DNA from: Lutibacter sp.
Lineage (GTDB): Bacteria; Bacteroidota; Bacteroidia; Flavobacteriales; Flavobacteriaceae
Direction of reading: 5' to 3'
Length of the DNA stretch: 6,378 nucleotides
NCBI GenBank assembly: GCA_030599055.1
Contig: JAUVOS010000149.1
Span: forward strand, 1 to 6,378
The notes under the pieces are model-generated. The model had not been told where the DNA came from and made no database searches. It saw only the letters and a list, made by a program, of their open reading frames with translations. The translations under genes and the position numbers were made by a program. Positions 1-5,501 of the stretch are shown here, in pieces (the stretch's first letter is position 1; every line of letters starts with the position of its first letter).

Positions 1-245
1 CTGATAAATACATTGGAAAATATGAACTAGCTCCAAATTTTATAATCTCAATCTTTAAGGAGAAGGGTAAAATATTTGCACAAGCTACAGGACAAAATAA
101 AACTGAAATCATCCCATTTGAAGAGAACAAATTCAGCTTGATAGATGTGGACGCAAAGCTAACTTTCAATATGGATGAGAATGGAGAAGTGGACAGCTTA
201 ACTCTTCATCAAGGAGGTGATAACGAAGCAAAAAAGATAGAATAA
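1..245 (+). CDS. Serine hydrolase (beta-lactamase-like), C-terminal DUF3471-type domain, 5' partial
   Basis: This is the last 80 codons of a gene that begins outside the window; the reading frame starts at base 3 and stops at TAA 243-245. The fragment starts DKYIGKYELAP and contains FAQATGQ and, near the end, LTLHQGG followed by a short charged tail ending KKIE. This pattern (Y-x-G-x-Y near the start, FAQxTGQ in the middle, LHQGG near the end) is that of the small beta-rich DUF3471-type domain found at the C-terminus of many class-C beta-lactamase-like (peptidase S12 type) serine hydrolases. The catalytic SxxK and YxN motifs would lie in the missing upstream part, so activity cannot be judged here. 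Such proteins are usually exported in Bacteroidota, but the signal peptide would also be outside the window. The gene converges on the exonuclease gene, with the hairpin-rich spacer between them. Confidence 0.75.
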   Translation, partial: DKYIGKYELAPNFIISIFKEKGKIFAQATGQNKTEIIPFEENKFSLIDVDAKLTFNMDENGEVDSLTLHQGGDNEAKKIE

Positions 246-250
246 ACGAA

Positions 251-266
251 ACACAATATTTTGTGT
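251..266. repeat. Short perfect inverted repeat after the serine hydrolase gene
   Basis: ACACAA (251-256) and TTGTGT (261-266) are perfect complements around the loop TATT. It sits 5 bases after the serine hydrolase stop codon. The stem is weak and no T-run follows it, so it is not a convincing intrinsic terminator. Its right arm is also the outer end of the larger stem 261-278/352-369, so the two structures exclude each other. Confidence 0.5.
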
Positions 267-369
267 AAGTAATGGCGGGGGAAGTGGTAAACATCAAGGT
301 TGTAAGCCCGCTCAAACTACGTAGCGGTTTGACAGGAAACTACCACGCAATCTGCCACTACTCATACAA
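261..369. repeat. Nested imperfect inverted-repeat (hairpin) element in the convergent spacer
   Basis: Bases 261-278 and 352-369 form an 18-position stem: 14 Watson-Crick pairs, 2 G-T pairs and 2 A-C mismatches. Inside it, after a symmetric 5x5 internal loop, GTGGTA (284-289) pairs perfectly with TACCAC (341-346). Inside that, two inner hairpins compete: CCGCT/AGCGG (308-312/323-327) and TCAAAC/GTTTGA (312-317/327-332). The whole is one long-armed structure centred on the palindrome CTACGTAG (317-324). It is visibly richer in G and C than its surroundings and has no open reading frame worth calling. It could be an RNA hairpin downstream of a gene, a non-autonomous repeat family member, or a folded single-strand recombination site; the sequence alone does not decide. 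Its position between two convergent gene ends is typical of tolerated insertions and of bidirectional transcript ends. Confidence 0.7.
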
Positions 370-397
370 TTTACCGTTAAGCAAAAACTCCAATATT

Positions 398-1174
398 CTA
401 AAATAGCTTATTGTTAAAACCTCGCAATTTTATTTCAGTTAAAACTTTTTTGGTGTAAAGAGGAAAATCTGCATTTTGAATCCAGGCGTAATAGCCCGGA
501 TTTTCTTTTAATATATCTGTTACTTTTTTCCCTTTGTATTTTCCGAAAGAGAAAATCTCCTCATCTTTATCATTAAACAATAAAAAACCAGCAAAATCAG
601 CTCGTTTACGTTGTGTTGAAAACTCACTCAGTTTTTTGGTGTCATTTTCTAAATCCTCATATTTGTCTAATTGGGCTTTTAAAATTTCGTAGGTAGCAAT
701 AGTATCGGCTTCTGCGGAGTGTGCGTTTTCAAGCTCTTTATTGCAATAAAATTGGTAACCAGCACTTAATGTACGTTGCTCCATTTTATGAAAGATAGTT
801 TGCACGTCAATAGACAAACGATTTTTCATGTCAAAATCAACAGCCGCACGTAGCATTTCTTCTGCTAAGAGCGGTATGTCAAAACGATTGGAATTAAATC
901 CCGCTAAATCGCAACCTTTAATTAAATCACTCACCTTTTGTGCAATTTCTTTAAATGTCGGCTCATTAAGTACCTCTTCATTGGTAATACCATGAATATC
1001 TGAAGCTTCTTTTGGAATAGCTACAACGGGATTTACACGTTGCGTATAGGTTTCTTCTTCCCCATTTGGGTTTACTTTTAAGATAGATATTTCTACAATT
1101 CTATCGGTGGCAATATTTATTCCTGTTGTTTCAAGGTCAAAAAATACGAGGGGTTTGGTAAGGTTTAATTTCAT
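398..1174 (-). CDS. DnaQ-like (DEDDh) 3'-5' exonuclease with ExoX-type C-terminal motif
   Basis: The 258-residue protein starts with a DnaQ/RNase-T-type exonuclease domain (about residues 8-170). Exo I is FFDLETTG (11-18; D13 and E15), Exo II is GFNSNRFDIPLL (92-103; D99), and the DEDDh Exo III is HSAEAD (152-157; H152 and D157). All five metal-binding or catalytic residues are therefore present. The C-terminal part holds FSFGKYKGKKV (207-217) followed by a PGYYAWI segment (225-231), which resembles the small C-terminal module of exodeoxyribonuclease X-like proteins. By family, the enzyme removes nucleotides from DNA (or RNA) 3' ends in the cytoplasm, in repair or proofreading-like roles; the substrate cannot be read from sequence. 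It is not the polymerase III epsilon subunit by any visible feature. It is the last gene of the minus-strand series, 49 bases after mutA. The start ATG lies in an A/T-rich stretch without a Shine-Dalgarno site. Confidence 0.88.
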   Translation of the reverse strand: MKLNLTKPLVFFDLETTGINIATDRIVEISILKVNPNGEEETYTQRVNPVVAIPKEASDIHGITNEEVLNEPTFKEIAQKVSDLIKGCDLAGFNSNRFDIPLLAEEMLRAAVDFDMKNRLSIDVQTIFHKMEQRTLSAGYQFYCNKELENAHSAEADTIATYEILKAQLDKYEDLENDTKKLSEFSTQRKRADFAGFLLFNDKDEEIFSFGKYKGKKVTDILKENPGYYAWIQNADFPLYTKKVLTEIKLRGFNNKLF

Positions 1175-1190
1175 TATAATAATTTTTTCT

Positions 1191-1216
1191 CGCTAAAGCG
1201 CAAAAGACGCTAAGCT
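1191..1216. repeat. Degenerate 8-9 base tandem repeat in the mutA-exonuclease spacer
   Basis: Three adjacent units can be read on the plus strand: CGCTAAAG (1191-1198), CGCAAAAGA (1199-1207) and CGCTAAGCT (1208-1216). They share a CGC(t/a)AA core. The repeat fills about half of the 49-base gap between the mutA stop and the exonuclease start, so it would lie in the exonuclease leader if the genes are cotranscribed. Similar CGCTAAAG-type strings are, from my recollection, common between genes in flavobacteria; this cannot be checked here. Confidence 0.55.
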
Positions 1217-1223
1217 ACTTGTT

Positions 1224-2582
1224 TTACTCTTGTGATAATCGTTCTTGTTCGGTTTTTTCTGCTAATCGTTTTGACAGTATCGGCTGTATGGTTGTTTGCT
1301 TTTTATTTACTTTTAAAAATGGATATAGTTCCATTTCATCTTTCATTTTATCATCAGGATTTGGATATGTATTGGTCCCAAGTAATGCTATTTCACCTGT
1401 GTCAAATAAGGCTTGTTCTTTTTGTGCAGCTTCTTTAATTTTTCTTTGAATAAGTCCTAATTTTAAATTCTCTAAAAAGCCACCTGATTTTTCAATCTCC
1501 TTAAAGAGTTCCAAACTTTTTTTCGCAAATTCCAAGGTTAATGTTTCGATATAGTAACTCCCTTTTACAAAACTTTGTGCATTTTCAAATCCATTTTCCT
1601 CTCGCAATATCAAAAGTTGATTACGCGCGATTCTATTACTAAAATAATTTGATTTTTTAAATATCGAATCATACGCACTCGTGGTAATCACATCTGCTCC
1701 TCCTAAAACGGCACTCATATATTCTGAAGTAGTTCGTAGCATGTTGACATTATAATCGTACAAAGTTTTATTACGATTACCCGGCTTGGCAGTAATTGTA
1801 ACAGGAATTTCTTTTGCATATTCAGCTGTTATTTGTTGCCATAAATACCGAAAAGCTCGAAGTTTTGCAATTTCAAAAAAGTAATTGCTTCCGATGGCAA
1901 ATTCAAATTGTATTCCACTCATTACATCTCCAAAAGCATTCAAATACTCACTAGCATGTGCTAACGAATAGGCTATTTGTTGAACTATATTAGCTCCCGC
2001 ATTCTGGTAAACAGAAGCAGCTACTTGTATGATTTGCCGGTTTGGATATTTTGTGACAAGTTCGTTAAGTGTTTTAAAGTCTTTCTTTTCGTCTGAGAAC
2101 CAATTGCCCGTTTCTACAAGATGTCCGATGATGTCTTGTTGAATAATTAGTGGATTTTCTTTAAAATAATCTAATATATTGAATGAAAATTCAGTTGAAA
2201 GAAATTGTGTTTTAAAAGAGATATTTGGTTGCTGTTTTAACGCGTCAAATCCTTGTAAAAGCACATCAATATCAAAGCTATGTTTCACTATAAATTGAAT
2301 AGCATCTGCTCCCTTTTCCAACATCTTTAAGGCTAATTCATTAGCGATAGCCGGATCATCTACAAATATTGTTTGACAGATCTTATAGTCATTTTTTGAA
2401 ACAGGGACTTCTAGATATTCATAATCATCGACATGATAAAAAGGTTTAACGGCAATGCCTTCTAATGATTGCCATACCAAAGTATTTGTATAATCAGCAC
2501 CTTTGAGTTCCATTTGAATTTGCTGCTTCCATTCTTTTGAAGAAACAGGGTTAAATTCGTTAAATAGATAGGTGTTTTTCAT
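1224..2582 (-). CDS. mutA: Methylmalonyl-CoA mutase, small (beta) subunit, short flavobacterial type
   Basis: The 452-residue product matches the mutase TIM-barrel domain along its length. Signatures include GSNYFFEIAKLRAFRYLW (231-248), MLRTTSEYMSAVLGGADVIT (281-300), SNRIARNQLLILREE (315-329), GSYYIETLT (341-349), a GGF turn (367-369) and GTNTYP (402-407). It ends after a KRLAEKTEQERL segment (439-449), so it lacks the C-terminal flavodoxin/B12-like domain; short versions of this kind are usual in flavobacteria, and I do not read it as a truncation. By family, the small subunit does not bind cobalamin. It pairs with the catalytic MutB to interconvert (R)-methylmalonyl-CoA and succinyl-CoA, linking propionyl-CoA metabolism with the TCA cycle. 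No mutB follows: an exonuclease gene lies directly downstream. The start is 30 bases after the divIC-like gene, with a GCTTTGG repeat just upstream of the ATG and no Shine-Dalgarno site. Confidence 0.92.
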   Translation of the reverse strand: MKNTYLFNEFNPVSSKEWKQQIQMELKGADYTNTLVWQSLEGIAVKPFYHVDDYEYLEVPVSKNDYKICQTIFVDDPAIANELALKMLEKGADAIQFIVKHSFDIDVLLQGFDALKQQPNISFKTQFLSTEFSFNILDYFKENPLIIQQDIIGHLVETGNWFSDEKKDFKTLNELVTKYPNRQIIQVAASVYQNAGANIVQQIAYSLAHASEYLNAFGDVMSGIQFEFAIGSNYFFEIAKLRAFRYLWQQITAEYAKEIPVTITAKPGNRNKTLYDYNVNMLRTTSEYMSAVLGGADVITTSAYDSIFKKSNYFSNRIARNQLLILREENGFENAQSFVKGSYYIETLTLEFAKKSLELFKEIEKSGGFLENLKLGLIQRKIKEAAQKEQALFDTGEIALLGTNTYPNPDDKMKDEMELYPFLKVNKKQTTIQPILSKRLAEKTEQERLSQE

Positions 2583-2583
2583 A

Positions 2584-2601
2584 GCTTTGGGCTTTGGGCT
2601 T
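2584..2601. repeat. 7-base tandem repeat directly upstream of mutA
   Basis: On the plus strand GCTTTGG occurs twice without a gap (2584-2590, 2591-2597), followed by GCTT (2598-2601). On the coding strand this reads as CCAAAGC copies ending one base before the mutA ATG, where a ribosome binding site would be expected. Copy-number change here would alter the spacing in the leader but not the protein. Confidence 0.6.
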
Positions 2602-2612
2602 AAATTGATTAT

Positions 2613-2909
2613 TTATTCTATTGTATCGTATTCGATAATGTATAATGTTTCATTTTTCTTTTTCATTTGATAGGTTTCACGAGCATAACGTTCTAATTTT
2701 TCAGGATCTTTATGGTCGTTAATTATTTTTTTATCTTTTTCAATTTCTTCCTTATAAAACTCTATTGAGGAATCTAATTTATCGATATCCTTATTTAATT
2801 CGTTGTGAATACGAACGGAATTATCATCAAAAAAATACATCCATACGCCGAATCCAATGAGGATAAGTACGTATCTGTTTAGGAAATATTTTTTGTATTT
2901 TTTGAACAT
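2613..2909 (-). CDS. Septum formation initiator family protein (DivIC/FtsB-like)
   Basis: The product is a 98-residue bitopic membrane protein of the usual size for the family. It has a basic N-terminus (KKYKK), one transmembrane segment at about residues 12-27, and then a charged heptad-rich coiled coil at about 33-67. The conserved tail LERYARETYQMKKKNETLYIIE (72-93 region) is the typical DivIC/FtsB signature, in which a Y-A-R-E/K core precedes an F/Y-x-I-like end. By family, it joins FtsL and FtsQ-type proteins at the division septum and helps activate septal peptidoglycan synthesis. The gene lies between udk (34-base spacer) and mutA (30-base spacer). A TAACTTTG element upstream could give it its own promoter. 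I assign family membership with confidence, but not which of the two named proteins is the true counterpart. Confidence 0.88.
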   Translation of the reverse strand: MFKKYKKYFLNRYVLILIGFGVWMYFFDDNSVRIHNELNKDIDKLDSSIEFYKEEIEKDKKIINDHKDPEKLERYARETYQMKKKNETLYIIEYDTIE

Positions 2910-2910
2910 T

Positions 2911-2922
2911 CTAAATATTTAG
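2911..2922. other. 12-base perfect palindrome upstream of the divIC-like gene
   Basis: CTAAATATTTAG is identical to its own reverse complement and lies one base upstream of the start codon of the divIC-like gene. It could be an operator-like site or a weak leader hairpin, but AT-rich palindromes of this length arise easily in such a genome. I see no second copy in the window. Confidence 0.3.
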
Positions 2923-2938
2923 GCATAAAACTCCGACA

Positions 2939-2946
2939 CAAAGTTA
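2939..2946 (-). promoter_or_regulatory. Candidate -7 promoter element for the divIC-like gene and mutA
   Basis: On the minus strand these bases read TAACTTTG, a full match to the Bacteroidota -7 consensus TAnnTTTG, and they overlap the udk stop codon (TAA, 2944-2946). A transcript starting a few bases downstream would have a leader of roughly 30 bases before the divIC-like ATG. I could not find a -33 TTG at the usual distance; the nearest candidate is about 26 bases upstream. The call rests on the -7 element and its position alone. Confidence 0.4.
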
Positions 2947-3549
2947 CAATTTATTACTTATCACCGTACGAACAATATCAACTGCAACGGTATTATATCT
3001 GTCATTTGGAATAATAATATCAGCATATATTTTTCCAGGCTCAATAAATTGTTGGTGCATGGGTTTTAAAGTTTTTTGATAACGGTCTAAAACCTCAGCT
3101 ACGTCTCTTCCTCTTTCAGCAACATCACGCCTAATACGGCGTATTAATCGTTCGTCAGAATCAGCGTGTACAAATATCTTTATATCAAATAAATCACGTA
3201 AAGCTTGATTTGTAAAAACTAAAATACCTTCTACAATTAACACCTTTCTCGGATGAGTTTTTATCGTATCTTTTGTGCGATTGTGCGTCACAAATGAATA
3301 GATTGGTTGCTCGATGATCTCTCCCTTTTTCAAAGCTTTTAAATGCGAGACTAACAAGCCAAAATCAATGGAGTTTGGATGATCAAAGTTTATTTTTGAG
3401 CGTTGGTCATAATCCATATTAAAATTCTCTTTATAATATGAATCTTGAGAAATAACGCCTACTTCGTCAGCAGGTAATTCGTTTAAAATCTGATTTACTA
3501 CGGTGGTTTTTCCGCTTCCGGTTCCACCGGCAATTCCTAGTATTAGCAT
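2944..3549 (-). CDS. udk: Uridine kinase
   Basis: The 201-residue protein has the usual length and all expected motifs. The Walker A loop GGTGSGKTT is at 8-16. SQDSYYK (34-40) and NFDHP (54-58) belong to the nucleoside-binding region, with PIYSFVTHNR (82-91) and EGIL (107-110) after them. The lid arginines lie in RRIRRDVAERGR (137-148), and ADIIIP (176-181) follows. By family, it phosphorylates uridine and cytidine to UMP and CMP using ATP or GTP, in cytoplasmic pyrimidine salvage. pyrE, the de novo counterpart that leads to UMP, lies on the opposite strand about 2 kb away. The ATG chosen puts the P-loop right after the first beta strand, as in known family members. A 72-base repeat-filled spacer separates it from the upstream dehydrogenase gene, and no Shine-Dalgarno site is seen. 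Confidence 0.95.
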   Translation of the reverse strand: MLILGIAGGTGSGKTTVVNQILNELPADEVGVISQDSYYKENFNMDYDQRSKINFDHPNSIDFGLLVSHLKALKKGEIIEQPIYSFVTHNRTKDTIKTHPRKVLIVEGILVFTNQALRDLFDIKIFVHADSDERLIRRIRRDVAERGRDVAEVLDRYQKTLKPMHQQFIEPGKIYADIIIPNDRYNTVAVDIVRTVISNKL

Positions 3550-3554
3550 ATTTT

Positions 3555-3620
3555 CGGTTTTCAGTTATCGGTTGTTGGTTATCGGGTATCAGTTAACAGT
3601 TTTCTGATAACCGACAACCG
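3555..3620. repeat. 14-base degenerate tandem repeat with an inverted copy, between the Lys1-like gene and udk
   Basis: Three tandem units are readable: CGGTTTTCAGTTAT (3555-3568), CGGTTGTTGGTTAT (3569-3582) and CGGGTATCAGTTAA (3583-3596). Units 2 and 3 each match unit 1 at 11 of 14 positions. An inverted copy follows: GATAACCGACAACCG (3606-3620) pairs with 3569-3583 at 14 of 15 positions, the remaining one being a G-T pair. A shorter hairpin TATCAG/CTGATA (3587-3592/3604-3609) competes with it. Together these fill nearly the whole 72-base spacer. No T-run follows on the minus strand, so a classical intrinsic terminator is not supported, but the stem could slow transcription or protect the mRNA between the two genes. 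Confidence 0.7.
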
Positions 3621-3621
3621 C

Positions 3622-4827
3622 TTACTCCTTCCCATCTACATAATCTTGCAAATATTTATAACGATCTGTTAACTGACCGTTTTGTGTCATTCTAGAGCGT
3701 AGCAAGATACCATTTTTATCGCCGTCAAAAAAGGCGGGAATTACATGTTCTAAAAACATTTCTCCAAAGCCATCACTAGCGTCTTTTGGTAATTCAGCAG
3801 GTAAATTATCTACTGCCATTACCGCAATCGTATCCGGATCTTTATAGTTGGCTTCCACTCCTTTTACTCTATCATAACCGTAAATTGGGTCTGCAATTGT
3901 CGAAGCTCTTATAGTGGAACAAATAGGTCGGCCTATATCACAACTTATATCTGCCACCACACGAATTTTAAATTTAGGTTTTTGAGTATCTGAAAGTGTA
4001 TAAAAATCAGGAGCAGCAGCATTGTGATAATGTCCAGCGATAAATAAATCAGCAACACGAGTGAAACGTTTAAAATCACTATCGTATTCATCAGGATGGT
4101 CAAAGAAATCAAACATGTCTTTTTGTACGCCATCTTGTCGTCGGTTATAATCAAGCACGTCTAATTGTACATAAACCGGTTCATCATATTCTTTAGTTAG
4201 AAAGCTTTCAACACTTACCTTCTTAATATACATTGCGTCTAAAATTTCTTTTGAACCATTTCCTACACGTCCCGTTCCGGTAAGTACTATCTTAATAGGC
4301 GGTAAATTAATTTTGTGTAACTCATTTATCAAAGCTATTTTATCTTTTAAAAATTCTAATTTCGGCAAATCAAATAAATCGTATTTCATACCATAGGTAC
4401 GCATTGCGTTATAGGCTCCGACAATACCGGCGTAATAACCAAAACCGATCAATCTAAGATTATTTTTAGCGGTAATAACTTCATGGTCGTATAATTCGAT
4501 GTTTTTTTCTAAAATTGCCTGTAAAAGTTTTCTATTGTAAGGCTGTTTTTTGAATGTATGCGAAAAGAAAAAATATTTTTTCCCCGGAATAAGCGCATCA
4601 ATTGGCACTTCTTTTACACCCAAAATTACATCACAATCTCTTACGTCATTTGTCACTTTAAAACCAGCTTCTTTGTAGGTTGCATCTTTAATAATTCGTA
4701 TGTCAGAACTCTCGACAACAATCTCTAATTCCGAATATAATTCAACTGCTTCACGGCAAATTTCAGGTGATAAAACGACACGTCTATCGGGTGGCATTTT
4801 TCGTTCTTTGGTAAGGGCTAACTTCAT
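3622..4827 (-). CDS. NAD(P)-dependent oxidoreductase of the Lys1 (saccharopine dehydrogenase)/alanine dehydrogenase fold
   Basis: The 401-residue protein has the alanine dehydrogenase/transhydrogenase-type fold. The N-terminal domain includes TKERKMPPDRRVVLSP (6-21). GVKEVP (70-75; K72) and FFFSHTFKKQ (86-95; H90) match the places of the catalytic Lys and His of fungal Lys1 (K77 and H96 in yeast, from memory). The dinucleotide-binding loop is VLTGTGRVGNGS (181-192), with the GRxGxG form seen in Lys1 rather than the usual alanine dehydrogenase loop. The C-terminal DNLPAELPKDAS (340-351) resembles the Lys1 DHLPSLLPRE segment. By homology it may interconvert saccharopine with lysine and 2-oxoglutarate, but an unrelated amino-acid dehydrogenase activity cannot be excluded, and no lysine-pathway gene is adjacent. 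Its ATG overlaps the stop of the NUDIX gene (ATGA, 4-base overlap), implying translational coupling. Confidence 0.8.
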   Translation of the reverse strand: MKLALTKERKMPPDRRVVLSPEICREAVELYSELEIVVESSDIRIIKDATYKEAGFKVTNDVRDCDVILGVKEVPIDALIPGKKYFFFSHTFKKQPYNRKLLQAILEKNIELYDHEVITAKNNLRLIGFGYYAGIVGAYNAMRTYGMKYDLFDLPKLEFLKDKIALINELHKINLPPIKIVLTGTGRVGNGSKEILDAMYIKKVSVESFLTKEYDEPVYVQLDVLDYNRRQDGVQKDMFDFFDHPDEYDSDFKRFTRVADLFIAGHYHNAAAPDFYTLSDTQKPKFKIRVVADISCDIGRPICSTIRASTIADPIYGYDRVKGVEANYKDPDTIAVMAVDNLPAELPKDASDGFGEMFLEHVIPAFFDGDKNGILLRSRMTQNGQLTDRYKYLQDYVDGKE

Positions 4828-5429
4828 TTTCTGTCTGTTTTAAAATAATTGATTAATAATTCACTTATATTCATATACATGGCAGCATATAATTCAGGAA
4901 TACTTTTTTTCTTTATGAACTCTGCACTTGTTATTCCTTCTATTTTTTGTGGAATTGGTTTTTTATCATCATTTGTATTCATTAAAAACCAATGTGTAAT
5001 TTTCAATTTATTCGTTTTATTTTCATAAAATATATGATGGGTATCTGTCAATGGTTTTTCAATTGTTAATTTTGAAATACCACACTCTTCTTCGACTTCT
5101 CTTAGAGCTGTTTCCGCAATAGACTCTCCTTTTTCCATTTTACCCTTGGGTAAATCCCAAAACTGATTTCTGAAAATCAACAAATATGCATCCTCTTTCA
5201 CAACAAGTCCTCCTGCTGCTTCAACTACCTCAAAAAAAGATTGAAAAACCTTCCATAACTCTTCTAAATCTGCATTGTAAATGTAGAATCCTTTTACATT
5301 TGTATGTCTTAATTTGTGTAGAACCTCCTCAATACGTACTTCGCTAAAAAGACAAAATTCATACTCTAAATCAGTACTAATCTGATCAGATAAAATTATT
5401 GGTTTGTCATTCACAAAAACTTTATACAT
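4824..5429 (-). CDS. NUDIX hydrolase with an uncharacterised N-terminal region
   Basis: The 201-residue protein carries a complete Nudix box at residues 96-118: G96, E102, then REVEEECGI (110-118), fitting GX5EX7REUXEEXGU with U = V112 and I118. The preceding AAGGLVV (71-77) and FWDLPKGK (90-97) are typical of the fold, so the NUDIX domain spans about residues 68-195. By family, it hydrolyses a nucleoside diphosphate linked to another group, in the cytoplasm, with Mg2+ bound by the box glutamates; the substrate cannot be predicted. Residues 1-67 (MYKVFVNDKPIIL onward, ending in an LEELWKVFQSFFE helix) match no family I recognise and appear as a separate small domain. The gene is the first of the minus-strand series and is divergent from pyrE across 72 bases. 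Its stop codon overlaps the start of the Lys1-like gene. Confidence 0.88.
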   Translation of the reverse strand: MYKVFVNDKPIILSDQISTDLEYEFCLFSEVRIEEVLHKLRHTNVKGFYIYNADLEELWKVFQSFFEVVEAAGGLVVKEDAYLLIFRNQFWDLPKGKMEKGESIAETALREVEEECGISKLTIEKPLTDTHHIFYENKTNKLKITHWFLMNTNDDKKPIPQKIEGITSAEFIKKKSIPELYAAMYMNISELLINYFKTDRK

Positions 5430-5453
5430 TAGAGTTGAAAGTTTTTAAAGTTG

Positions 5454-5461
5454 CAAGATTA
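5454..5461 (-). promoter_or_regulatory. Weak candidate -7 element for the NUDIX-led operon
   Basis: On the minus strand this reads TAATCTTG, one mismatch from TAnnTTTG, 24 bases upstream of the NUDIX start codon. A promoter is expected somewhere in this 72-base divergent spacer because the NUDIX gene is first in its series, and this is the best match I see. No -33 TTG was found at normal spacing. Confidence 0.2.
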
Positions 5462-5488
5462 TCATGTGAAAAATACATAAAAAAGACC

Positions 5489-5496
5489 TACTTTTG
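5489..5496 (+). promoter_or_regulatory. pyrE: Candidate -7 promoter element for pyrE
   Basis: TACTTTTG is a full match to the Bacteroidota -7 element TAnnTTTG. Only five bases separate it from the pyrE ATG, so transcription would begin at or very near the start codon and the mRNA could be leaderless. A -33 TTG was not found at the usual distance; the TTG at 5451-5453 is too far upstream. Confidence 0.45.
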
Positions 5497-5501
5497 GCAT
5501 T

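Noticed and set aside
251..369. CRISPR array or insertion sequence
   Set aside because: There are no regularly spaced identical repeats, no transposase frame and no target duplication that I can see.
244..382. A true integron attC site
   Set aside because: The right-end GTTRRRY motif is present, but no RYYYAAC partner occurs at the left end and no integrase or cassette array is visible.
246..397. Intrinsic terminator for either convergent gene
   Set aside because: Stems are present, but no T-run follows them in either direction at the right distance.
1219..1449. Two overlapping plus-strand reading frames (1219-1449 and 1232-1438)
   Set aside because: They lie antisense to the well-supported mutA gene, have low-complexity hydrophobic or Ser/Phe-rich translations and no recognisable motif.
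3945..4154. 69-codon minus-strand frame inside the Lys1-like gene
   Set aside because: It is an alternative frame of a well-supported gene; its Leu/Ile-rich product is what out-of-frame AT-rich coding DNA gives.
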